Shown here in pieces: positions 25,578 through 38,200 of a stretch of 64,000 nt of DNA. Numbering within the stretch: the first letter of the stretch is position 1; each line of letters opens with the position of its first letter. The notes under the pieces are model-generated. The model was not told the DNA's origin. It did no database searches and saw only the letters and a program-made list of their open reading frames with translations. The DNA comes from Datnioides undecimradiatus. Taxonomy: Eukaryota > Chordata > Actinopteri > Lobotiformes > Datnioididae. The translations under genes and the position numbers were made by a program. The stretch spans positions 1,240,001-1,304,000 of the forward strand of contig WARS01001600.1 in NCBI GenBank assembly GCA_008933995.1, given 5' to 3'.

Positions 25578-26605
25578 TCAGCCGGGGCGCCTGTAGCAGG
25601 CCTCCTGGTAGGAAGTGGCGTTGACAACACTAAACATGTCTCTCCTGACAAAAGACAGGAAGTTCTTCAGAGGGCAGAGGGGCTGAGTGGCGTGGCGGTC
25701 GTGGGAGCGACAGAAGGTGGTGTGAAATGTCACGTCCTCGCCGTTGTACAGCACCCTGATGAACAGCTCCCTGTCCTTCGCCCTGGACTTCTCACCTTTA
25801 CCAGCTCTTTTCTTCTGCTGTGCCAGCACCGCTGGTGGACTCCTCCACAGTTCAAAGACAACTCTTGCTGCAAACCGCGGGAAGCGGGCCTCCTCCAGCC
25901 CCAGAGCGCTCAGCAACGGGGCCATGGTAACATCGTGGGCCGAAGACAGGGTGAAGACCTCCTCGCCCCCTGCACGAGGCTGTCGGCCCGCCTCACTCTC
26001 CCTGGCAACACGCTCCATCTTGGCGGCTGTGCGGTTGAGGTAGGGGTACATGGCCAGGATGGCGTATTTATGGTACAGCCCCACTCTTCTCCGATCCACC
26101 TCGTCATCAAGCTGCTGTCGACGAATCACAGCAAACTGCTCCATTTTCAGACACGCCCTGGTGCCGCCGTCTCCCATGGGCGCGCAGGGGAATGAGATCC
26201 CGTGGCACAGGTGGCACAGCAGGGAGTCTATGGGGTTTGCGGCTCGGAGCTGGCGGGTGAGCAGACCCAGAGTCCGAGCCATATCGGCGTACGTCCTCTC
26301 AAGCTCGGTGTCGCTCACTCTGAGCCGATACTGCCTCCTCTGCTCTTCCTCCAGGTATCTGTTCCTGGCGGGGCAGTCGCACGCCGAGCCGCAGAACAAC
26401 GTGCTCCACTGGTGCCGCACCGTCAGCTTCGTCCAATCAAAGTCCGGCAAGAAGCCGTAGAGGAAGGCCAGTCCGCTCTGCAGAGTGCGGCTCTTACCTG
26501 TGGTCTCGAGCCACACCTGGCGGGGCGACCAGTCAGCAGGGAGGAGATTAAGACGCTTGTAGGCCTGGTGGAGCAGCTGCCCATTGCGCAGGTGCTGCAC
26601 CACAC
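25578..26605 (-). CDS. pxylp1: PXYLP1 terminal coding exon 5
   Basis: A single 1028-base exon encodes residues 181-521 and the stop at 25580-25578. The acceptor is TCCGTTCTCCTCAG. It carries most of the phosphatase fold: LETTGKSRTLQSG, LRAANPIDSLLCHLCH, the catalytic SSAHD (HD at 403-404), RFPRFAARVVFELW, YNGEDVTFHTTFC and a C-terminal segment with several cysteines suited to luminal disulfides. A lysine/arginine-rich insertion follows FELWRS. The exon is GC-richer than its surroundings, as expected for coding sequence. Confidence 0.97.
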
Positions 26606-27911
26606 CTGAGGAGAACGGAAACAACATTAACATTATACTGGAGGAATGGCGGCCATTAAAGGCTGTGGGACATGAGACACTTTAGACTGATGTGATAGAG
26701 GTAAAGATTAAGTGGTTGAGAGGCAACATGTGTCAGTTCAGAGTTGCTAGGGAACAGAAGAGGTCTGTCTGGTCCTGGTGGGGAGGTCTTGCTTGCCTAC
26801 CTGTCTGTGTGAGCTCTCCCATCTCACAGGCACTGTGGTTGGGCAGACGGGGAACAGAGCTCAGTGGTGACTCCCAGTGGCCGCGCCCTCCCAGGCCCAT
26901 GTGACTGATGAAGGAGTTCAGCAGGGGGTGGGTGGGACTCCTGTGGGAGGTGAACAATAACAGAGTGTTGGAGAGTGCGCGTCGTTTTCAGACGACTGCA
27001 CAAACAAAGCTGGCGATGATGGCGCGAGGTGGTGCCAACACTAAGTCTACACGTACGGAAACAAGTGGTTTTGTCTTCAGCTCAGGCAGCGGTGCAGTGC
27101 ACCACATGTCAGCAAACACACTTCATGGCTCAGATGTTTACAGATACAGATGTAGTCACACGGCTTCACACACACTGTCACTTGGGAGCTTCCTGTTAGA
27201 GCCACAGATACAGCTGTCAGCATCTGAGAGGCAGTTATAGCAACTGCTTCATCGTCCCTGCGGAGTTAAAGCTCGCGGGTCTAAACTCGGTAAACACGTG
27301 TTTTGAGAAACAGGCTCAGGAAAATGAGGCACACAGCATTTTAACAACTCCAAACACTAAAACGTTTCCCTCCACACTGGGCGCAGTTTCCTGTTCTCCA
27401 GTCATCTGACCTGAATTCACAATACGACACAAGATTCATTCAAAACAATCTCTGGCTGCAGCTTCTCAGATGTTAATATTTCCTTTTTTCTATTTATTAT
27501 TAATAATAATACTAATAATGTAAACTGAACCTCAAACACTAATCACTACAGAGGATTGTGTCGTTTGCAGGCCACTTCCTACGTCCACCACCAGGTGTCT
27601 CTGCAACACCACTCTGCTGGACTCACACTGTTCGATATGTGTAGGAGGGAATATGGAAGATGTTGATATAAAATAGATGAAAGAATGTGTTGCCTGGGGA
27701 GACACACTCACATACATGCAGGATGAATGCAAACATGTGCACACACACACACCGACACATGCAGGGATGAGGGCAGCCGGAGGAGCAGTCGGTGATCTAA
27801 TAGATTAGAGATGATTGAAGATTACAGTTTAATATGACAAATCTGTGGGAGCTGCAGCTCGGCTCACTCGGATTAAAAGGAGCATGCACACACACACACG
27901 CGCGCTCTCAG

Positions 27912-27944
<33 letters not shown>

Positions 27945-28675
27945 CCATAGTGATCATGGATTGGTTCAGGACCGGAGCGTAAAAAACAACCTTCTGTCTC
28001 TTAAATCACACTCGTGATTGTGGCGACTGACTGAGAGCTGCAAACTTAATCTGGCATCTGCAGCCTCCAACTATGAAGGACGAGGCTGCAAAGGGACAAT
28101 TTCCCTTTTTTTCCCAAACTACAAGCTTCAAAGCGTCGCCCAGATTTCAGATGAAAGCCTCCATTTTCTATTTTTAAGGGGATTGTTTCCTTCTGTTGTC
28201 ATGTTGCAGCTGCAGTTGCTGTCACCATCCATCCACGTGCCTCCCTCTGCAACATCACACTTCACACATTCACTCACGCAGTAATATATGCAGCACAAAG
28301 CACACGAGCACACAGATGATGTGACTGAGGTACTGTGCCCATCAGCGCTCCCCTCTGCTCTGTCATCAGCAGATCAGTCGGCTGGGGGGGGGGGTTCGGG
28401 ACAATCTAGATTTAATTGGCTACACTGGGAGACTGGATGTCAGCAGACAGGGACACACAAGTGTGGACAAAGAGCCAGCCAGGCGGACTATTAGGCTGAT
28501 TGTTGCTAACCAAAGATTACAGAGCCCAATTACATTAAGAAGGGATTATTATCACTGGATAGGACAGGGAGGGAGATTAGCGAGGAGAGAGGAAGGGATG
28601 GAGAGATGAGGAAAGGAGGGAGGATAAAAGAGGGGGAGGAATAATTAGAAAAGGAAACGAGATGGTGTGGTCTGA

Positions 28676-28728
<53 letters not shown>

Positions 28729-31700
28729 TGTTGGACAGAAATTAGAATAAATGGGATGACTGGTGCAGAGACATGTTGACAGACTGTGGTCTGGAGCAGT
28801 AGAAGAAGAAGAAAGGGAAGGAGAGAGGAGATGTTCCCTGCTGGAGAGAGCACAGTTAACCGCAGACGGAGACAGTGGGTCGGCAAAGCTGGTGCCAGCA
28901 CACACACAGACACACACTCACTCACACACACTCACACACGCCTGAGCTCTCTGTAAGGATTGGGCCCTGGGCATATGCTGGTTCAGATCCCTGTAATTAC
29001 ACCCTGGTCTCAGTATAAACAGAACTACCTACAATTACTGCGAGGACACAGAAACATGAAGCAGGCTTCTGATACTCTGTCTCACTGCAAAACAAACACA
29101 GTCAAACCGCAAATAATCCAAACACACTTAGCAAATAACTCTATATCATCAACCCCTGTGAGCGCTGACTCGCTCATTTGTTGGGCTCGTTTCTGTGTAA
29201 ATTCATTAGGCTTCAAACTGTGTCTCAGGTTAATTAAACAACAGTTAGTAGCTCAGGCAGCAGATCTGTGGGGCTTCTGGAGCACAACACTGTCGTCCTC
29301 TGCTAATTCTGCCGTCATGATGCTAACGTGCTCGTAAAATGCACGTACTCTATCTTCCTGGGACCCTCAAATGAACACATCTAATAAACACAAATGCCAT
29401 ATTTTGATGTTGTTTCCCAGATGGAGGTTTGACCACTGACTGTACAGAGAAGTGGACGGAGCCACAGCGTCTGAGGAGTGAAGTCTTAAACCAGTCAGTT
29501 TGTGTGGCGGTCAACTGGAAAATGATCCTCACTCTGTCCTGGTTAATTCCCTCTGTAAACATCTTAAAACTGAGTTTATGTTCTCACTTGTCATCACTAG
29601 TTTCAAGTCCTCTCCAAAAGCAAACAACAGGACAGCTCCCCTGTGACTGACCACATCCTGTCCTCCGGTTCTCAGTCAGATCTGCCCCTCACTCCTCCGC
29701 GGCTCCACCCGTCTGTCCGAATATGGTCACTACTGGCTCCAGCAAAACAAGATGGTGATCCACATTACAACATCAGTGTCATGGTAATCTATCTTGTATT
29801 TGTCCAGACACCTCAGTGACGCTGGGGGAAAGTCAGAGCTCCATCACACTCTTCAGGAAACATCCTTTAAGAACCACCAACATCAGAATTAACCTATATT
29901 ATAACTTATTACTGATGCATCACTGGATGAGTGAAACCTCTGACCTGCAGCTGAGGCTGCTGCTGAACAGCCACAGTTCACTAAAGTAATCAGAATTCAT
30001 CATCTGGTGACCATGAAGGATAAAAATAATAATATAGATATGAATAATATAAGTGCCACATAATCCCTTTCCACAGTGAGCTGGATGGATTAGGTCTCGT
30101 CCTCTTGTAATGACATGAGATGTGCCATTAAGTCCTCGTGCATTAGATCTGGCCATAGACACGGTTGGTTTCATGACGGCAAACCAACAGATCCTTCACA
30201 CAACGAGAAGAAAACAAGTTCAGAGGCTCTACGTCTGAAATGTGTGTATGTATTTAAGTTTTTACCGCAGCACTGCTCTGCCGCTCTATTTCTCACACAC
30301 TCTCTTTGAGATACTCCACATCTGGGAGCTGAATACTGCAGCCAGAGGATGCATCTGTTGGCCACAGTAACAGGAGCAGGTGCTTGCTCATGGGCACATC
30401 ACTGCTTTTTTAGTAGACGGAGGCAAGAGGCAATTCAATTTTCATTAATTACTGGAATTGACCCAAACTTTCACCATAAGAGGCTTGAGTGCTGGGTGGC
30501 CTACTTTCACCCTGAGGTCAAAGATCAAGGGTATTGAAAACATCAAGTAATTAGACGTACACTGCAGCTACACTGCATCCTGCTAATCTGAAATGCAACT
30601 GTGCATACGCTGTGCCAGCTCTGCAGATTACAGCGCTCCCACTCCATCCAGATGTGCACAGCTGATGTGGCTGCAGGGAAAGCTTTGTGCAAAATGAACT
30701 CACCGGCTAAATCTGAGCTCAGGTACACTGCCTAAAACAGGGGATTGGTCACAGGCGATTTACTGACCGTATGGTCTGAATAATCATCCAAGAGGACGTG
30801 CATGCACACACCAAACCACCTAAACGTTCTGGATTCAAAAATAGCCCAGCTTGTTATCACAGCACAAGTGCGCCCACATGAAGAGCTCGCATAAACTGAA
30901 AGTGACGTGTATACGCACAGATACTGGGTGTGAAAGTGCTGTTTCAGACTTCTTGTATAGCAGAGGAACAGAGGCATGCAGGCTTTTAATAACTTCCTAT
31001 CAGGAAGTCTCATCTGTGCCTCGTGAAACAGCAGCAGAGCCAATGTGAGCGCGGGCAGAGCGCTAACAGTAACAGACAGACAGGGAGAAACAGATACAGA
31101 AGAGAGAAAGTAGCTTAATGAATTCAGGAAGATAATATTAATTTGAGTGGGTGCGCGTGTGTGTGTGTGCGTGCGTGCGTGCGTGTGTGCATTTTTAGCC
31201 CACATTTCTGTGGGGAGTTTCTGCAGTTGCTGCTCAGTGAGCATGTTGCTCAAATCAAGCGAGATAAGACTGTCAACAACTCTGCCTCCACAGACCACAC
31301 ACACACATGTAAATGTGTTTATCTTTATGTGTGTGTGTGTGTGTGTATCCATTTGCACCAAAGCGCAGCAGAACAGATGTAGCAAACCAAATCCACCCGC
31401 TGTTGCTGACACAGGCGGTAACACAGTGTAACCAAGGGGACTGAGAGGGCGGATCGGTTTAATGTCTCTACAGATGCTGATGTTTCATGTGTGGAACGGT
31501 TTCTTGTCTAACTCACAAATACCCAGCAAAACTAGTTTAGAGGCACTTCCTGTTTAACACACTGAGCTCATTTTCTGACAGCTGCTGTCAGACGAGCACT
31601 TTTTGTGGGAGCGTATCAGAGGCTGGTGCAGTAACTGGTCTCTCCCACTTTCCAGCAGGTCCTCCTGTTAGACGTTGGGCTGAGCTAGCTGGGCCTTCAG

Positions 31701-33743
31701 TCCCAGAGGCAGCTTGTGCCCTTTACTCTGACATGGATTAACGGAAACAGTGGGCATTATCAATATATATATCGATGTATTGCACAGCCATACCACAGGG
31801 GTGAGTACGACGCCCCTCTTCAGTAACTGCTCGACGTCATAGCGTTACATTTTGTGTTTCTCTACATATTTTGTGAGGAACGCGTGTGAACCTGCTGCTG
31901 GACAGGGTGCAGTCGATGGCGGGCCGTTTGGTCTTGGGGATGGAGTAGAGCGGGTAGCGGTCACCATGGCGAATCATCACCTGGACAGACAGCAGCTTGT
32001 AGTCAGCAGGACTGTGACCTGTCAGAGGAGACTCCCATTAGCATCCACACATTTTCACTGTAGCAAGCAGATTAAACAAAGAACCGCTGCTTTGCCATCA
32101 GTGATGGTTTGGTCATTAATTATATAAATAGTGCAGCTTTTATTATGAATCATTTTATTGTGCTAAAGTTCTAATAAACCAAGGGAACACGAGCTGCTGC
32201 ACAGCAGACAGACAGAGCTAACAGGGAAAACTAAAAACCTCTGTGATTAGTTTTTAATCATTTCCATTATCCAATCTACATCATTCCAAACTAAATCTAA
32301 ATCAGATGATGAATGCTTCTTCTTTGGCGACAAAGCTGCCAGTTTAGTGAGCAGCGGCCGCTCTAACTCGTCTCTAACTCGTCTCTAACTCGTCTCAGGA
32401 TCGCCCTGGGCTGTGCTGACTTTTCAGAGGAGCGATGAAAGCCCGGCTCCACGCTGCTCCGCTGGAGAGAGCTCTGCAGCGTTATGGATGATGCAATCTA
32501 GTGGAAATGACTCTCGCGCAATTAACACATCCCCCGAGTCCTGACACACTAAATCTGACATTATTGCTATATTAAGTATTTATACGCTGTCTGTCAAACT
32601 GGGTGACTGCGGCAGCTGAACTTGTTTTTAATGCTGTGACACTTGCTGCTGGTTCATTTATTAGTTAGTGCTGGCCTCGTGAAGTCACTCAGAAATCACA
32701 TACTACATCCACAGGCTCGCAGCCTTTAGTTAGCGGAGACTGTGGCTGTCAGTGTGCAGGCCTCACCCTCCCAGGCCTGCTCGGTGCGGTTGGGGGTGTT
32801 GCAGTACCCATAAGCCTCAGATATGGGGTTGGGCTCCTGGGTGTGAGGCACCGGGAACACTCTCTTTCTGCTCTTCCCTAGAGCCACACCAACACCTCCA
32901 TCTGCAGCCTGGAAGGGTTGCTCCTCCACTATGGGAGTGGTGGGGATCAGGTTCACTGTGGAGGGAGACAGAGACAGGCTCATTGCATGCTGCTTAATAA
33001 CACACATGTGCACCTACAGTCCTTCACACTTACAGCTCTGACAATCGGATAATCCAACCACTTCACTTCCTTCTCTGCCTCCTCTCATGAACAAACATAG
33101 CAGTGATCAGACGGGGACAATGAAGATGAGGAGACAGGAAGATAACAACACACATGCTGGACATATCCCTGTTAACTCATCCCTGGACTTTGACCTGAGG
33201 GTGGCACTGGATGTGGGGACCGTGAATGTCTCTACCATATTTCATGGTGAGCCATCTGACAGCTGCTGAAGAACTTCATGTAGACCAACACATGTCAGTC
33301 TCCCGGTGGTGCCGTAAGGTTTAACGGGCTGACAGACCAACATGGGCAACCCCAGAGAAACATGCCAGCGTGGCTGAAACGTGTTTTGGTGATTGATGAT
33401 GTAAAGGATCATTTCAGGCAGAAATGCAGCCACTAATCCATAAACAGGAAGAAGAAAAGGAAAAGGGTCAACTCCAGGAGCAGCAACTAAAGGCCTAAGA
33501 TTAAGGAAACCTATTCAACTGTAGTTCATCTCCATGTCAACAGCTCTATACCCCCAAACCCCTCAGTGCTGCCCCAGTGTGTTGCCTGGACACCAGTGAC
33601 CCGTGACCTCTGGGAGAGGTGGTCCAATAAGAGCAGAGATGTTGTGGGAACTGGAAGCCCCTTTCACAAAGACCCAACTCTGAGGAGAAAGAGGCTGAAC
33701 CCATACAGCCCTTTGGCAAGACAGATATCTGAATCCTGCTTAT

Positions 33744-33800
<57 letters not shown>

Positions 33801-35174
33801 CATCAGAAATCAAGGCTGGCCAGTCTAGTGTGCAAATATTACATCCTGCTGCAGAGGAACAAGAGAGGCCCTGCCTCCTGGTCATAAAGCACAGAGAGCT
33901 GGCTCTCTCTCTTCGCTGTATCAACCCTCAGACTTAAATCATCTACACAAATGTAGAAGCATACACAGTACATACACACTCCGGCTCATACAGACAGTTC
34001 TCCACCTCCCCTTCTCCCCAGCTCAGCTCAGAAAGCTCACTGAGTTCAGACACGACGACTTTGCAGATACCGACATTTTTAAAATCATCATTAATCAAAC
34101 AGAAATGCATTTTATCAGTTTCAGCCTCCAGTGTAAGGACCTGCTGCTGTGCTTTGCATTCGTCTCAGAGTTAGATAGAGTTTTCTGGAGATTAACACAC
34201 AGGAGCAAACAGTGAAGCAGCTGTGCGGCTGAGCCAGGCACCCTCCAACAGCACGATGGAGACCTTCACTCCTACAGCCATGTCTCACGGCTCAACAGTG
34301 AGACATGGCTGTATCACCTCATCTGAACAGCTGGTGCACAGCTGCTGAGGAGGCTGCGCAGTGTTTTTATTCTAATTAGCTTGTTTGAATAGTTAATACT
34401 GAACTCTGTGATCGCTATTCACATAAACCAAAGAATACTTAAACTCATTAACTTCATGATTAGCGCAGAGAAACCTCCTCAAGTGGGCACAAATGTGTCG
34501 TCTCCTGCTAGAAGAGCCTGACAAGCTTCAACACAGCAGCTGAGGTTTTCAGTTAACTACGTGGTTAAAAGTCATGTGAGGACCTTCTGTATTCTGACAG
34601 ACAGCAGCAAGTTCTTCATCACAAGAGTTTAGATTTTCTATATGAAGATTTCTGCGTAAACTCACCGCTGATGAGGAAGAGGAGAAGGTGTGCAGCCGCA
34701 GCGGAGCCCATTTCGACGACTGTTGGCCAGCTTCAGGTCCAGCCACACACACTGGAGCTCATTCATTACCATAACCTGTCCCCCTCTACGCTCTGTGCCC
34801 CGTCCTCTGCCACCCCCACCCACAGCTAACCATCCACACACGCACACACACATGCGCACACACACACACACACACACACGTCTGCCTGGACCAACCAAAG
34901 TTTTGGAAGCCGGCTCATTCACAGTCACCTACACAATGGGCCTTTTGTAAGTCGCTGCCCAACACTACCAAGTGCATACACAGCTATGGCACACAGAGCA
35001 CACTGTAGCACAGCAACACACTCACAGGAAAGTCGTACACACACACACGCACACACTAAATGTGTTTCCAACTTTCCATCCGCCTACATTAGATCTTACA
35101 GGCACAAAATGAGGCTGAGAGTCAGTTCGGCAACTGAAAATCCTCTTGAATTTGAATGACATAGCACCATACGC

Positions 35175-35211
<37 letters not shown>

Positions 35212-38200
35212 CACTCACAAATACAGAGCTAAACATAGTCCACCCTGTTAAGTCTTCCACCTCGGTGTGCTGGTAAAGGCGCAGCTTGAGTTCGGCCTGA
35301 GGGAATAAGCAAAGAAGCTGTTCTGCCTCAAAAACGCACACAAACAAATTAGCGTCGGCTATCTCGCCACAGAGATCGGCCGCTGAACAGGCCCTCACAG
35401 ATCGTGGCTTGGCCTGAAACTGAGAAGGTGTGTGCCCACTTACCTGACTCCACAGAGGGCAGGCAAATATTGACACAGGCTAAGTAGTGTGTGGGAGGAT
35501 GGACGCGGCAGCCTGCAGCTGTCCATCATTACAGACCCTCTGATTCAGAAATGACAGATGTAACATGAATCATTCTCTCTGTCACATTCACGCCAACAGA
35601 ATCACACTTAATAATTAGTAACGAATCAAAAACAAAGCTACTTAAACTGGGGGACAAACAATCCAAGGCAGATGATCTGAGCACAGATTAACATCCTGAC
35701 AGTAGATTAAACTGGGCACTAACGCTGAGACACTCAGCCAAAACTGGGGACGTGCTGATCAAACTCCTGTGAACTTAACTGAAGTGTCCAAACTAGAGGA
35801 AAAGTCATCACTGAAGTCGGCACGACCATTGGGCAGCAGGGATTTCTGTATAAGTCTGATACTACTGCTGGGCTCTAGGTTACAGCTGTTGGTGGTTCAG
35901 CTCTGCCAGAGAGGGGCATCTTCTCTCATGATGACGGAACATTAATTACAGGAGTCGCATAAAATCACATCTAAATTAAATCTCACATCAATGATCTGAG
36001 CACCTTCACAGATTTGAACCAGCTCCATGAAGTAGCATGTGAAGCTGTACCAGGTTTAACATCCACAGCAGTTGCTTCAGTGTCAGACACATGACATCAT
36101 ATTATATCAACATGTAACAATACAAAACCTAGTACACGATCTGACCACGGTGCAGGCCTGGAGCACAGCTGAGAGTCTGCAGGACTCATCTGCAGGACTC
36201 ATTGCCAGCCGGGCTCAGGATATTTTCCAAAACTGCCACCGGTCAGCAGGTGTCACGGCTGTTACCATGGAAACGTGGCTCTCAGTTCTGAGTTAGCCCG
36301 AGGGCAGGGTGGCTAAGGTTTGGGCTTAAAATAAGTCAGTCATTATTCTGCAGAGCTGCCTTCAATGCAGCAGACTAATCTCTGGATGAAGACTGGCCTT
36401 TTGTTCAGAAACGTATCCAGGTTTCAGGAGCGCTCCCGTCTCTCGTGCGAGGGCACGGCCTCTGTGGCAGACAGCGCAGAGACAATCGGTCTGATTCAGC
36501 GGCGAGTGCGGACACCGTAGGAAGTAAGAATGTGAGGAATGTGTGGAGAAAAGAATGTACAGGGTGCTGGGAGCGCTGCCTGTTTAACACCTAAAGGCAC
36601 TTGTTGATGGAGCACTGTTTTGGAAAATAAACACTATCAAACTGTCTGAGCAGCATCTATCTGAGGTGAGTTTGAGCCTCGAACGTAAACTCCAGGCTCT
36701 CCTCTCCCTCAAACATGCCACATCTGATTCAGTTCATTCCTCTCTGCTTAAACCTCTCTTGTTCCTCACAGATAAGAAACCTTTCCCTCTCTCCTTTCAG
36801 ATCCTCCCATGACATTCCCCTCTCACTGTGAATCTACCGGCACTCCTGAAGCACTTAACTCCCATCAAGCTCTGCTTCACCTTTCCCTTCACTACTGCTA
36901 ACATCTCAAAATAGTTTGCTGCGTCTCTCAGTCACTTTCCCTCTCCTGCAGTCGTCGTCTCTCGTGTTCCTCTTAGCTCCGCGGTCACATTTCCTCTGGG
37001 AGTCCCTCGTCATGTCAATCAGCTGCTGATCGCGCCCTGTGCCGCCGCGTGCGCAGCCATCCAAGTTTTAATCTGAGGTAGCCTGGAGCCACAGAGAGGC
37101 ATTTACTCAGCCATCGATCATCATCAGTCACTCAGTCTCTCACGGTAATGGTCGACAAACAGTAATAAATACATGAATGGGCTTTTCTTAAGAGCACTGG
37201 GGGCTGAGGCAGAAGGTATTACAGAGACACAGACCTCAGACTGGGAGCTGAGAGCAAAGAAGACGATTTTAAAAATGAACAGAAAGGTGCAACAGAAACA
37301 GAAGCTGAGTATCTATTAAACATGAGCAGAAATCCCACACGCTTCTCCAGGATAATGGCTCAAATCCTTCTCTACAGTGCGTCTGATGAATAAATGATGA
37401 CAGCAGCTTTTCTCCAAAAGTAGCACTGATCAAAAAAAATACAGTGAGGTTCTGTTTTGGAGCAGATAAACAAAGTCCTCTAAAAGGAGGAGACCGCATC
37501 AACTCTCCAAGACAGACATGTATGCAAATACCAGCACACTTCCAGTAATTGAGGGGTGGTTTCTCTCATCATGGCGTCTTTCTCTGCCCCGGAGTGTTTC
37601 ACAAAAGGAGAAGATTACAGGGCAGGAGGTGTGTGGGTTTGATAGCGAGGCATTAATAATAACTTACACAGCAACCTCCTCTTGCACGGTCAAGCACACG
37701 TTATTATCTAGAACAGGAGGGTGGGAGGGACTGACGGCTGGGGAGGCAAGTGTGTACGCGGGGTCGCAAAGTGCAAACACCGGATAAGTTCGAGTGAGAG
37801 CCTGCTCACTTCTGCTATCTTACGCCTGATTGTGCACGGCAGTTACAGCAACAGAAGAAGAGAGAAGGGGAAGGGGAAGCTCTCGGTATCCAGAGCTCAC
37901 ACATTTGAGTTGAAATGAGGTGACAGGAAAAAGTTAATGATGGACAGCTTAGGGAATTTGGCAAACATGGAGTCTGAAATACCAGCTCTGTCAGACTGAA
38001 TCCTGCCCTAATCTTGTGTGTGACTGCATGATTTATATGAATCTAATTCTAAATGCTGGTCCAGACACAAGCTAACAATCGCCACAAACACTTTGGGGTT
38101 TTTTTAAGGAAACCACCATAAAATGGCTAAATCTTTTCCATTTCACATCAAAATACTAATTTCCATTTGTATTTCTCGCTCCGCCTGCTTCCTCACCCAC

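Larger units (their letters stand above)
26941..31891 (-). other. PXYLP1 intron between coding exons 3 and 4
   Basis: 4.95 kb with CA/GT arrays and two conserved-looking blocks; no further coding exon is needed, since the phases join. Confidence 0.8.

Noticed and set aside
25692-26609. Plus-strand frames of 135-167 codons over PXYLP1 exon 5
   Set aside because: Antisense shadows of a real GC-rich coding exon.
28960-29340. tRNA-like or SINE head near GGTTCAGATCCC (28980)
   Set aside because: A B-box-like word alone; no A box at the right distance and no cloverleaf.
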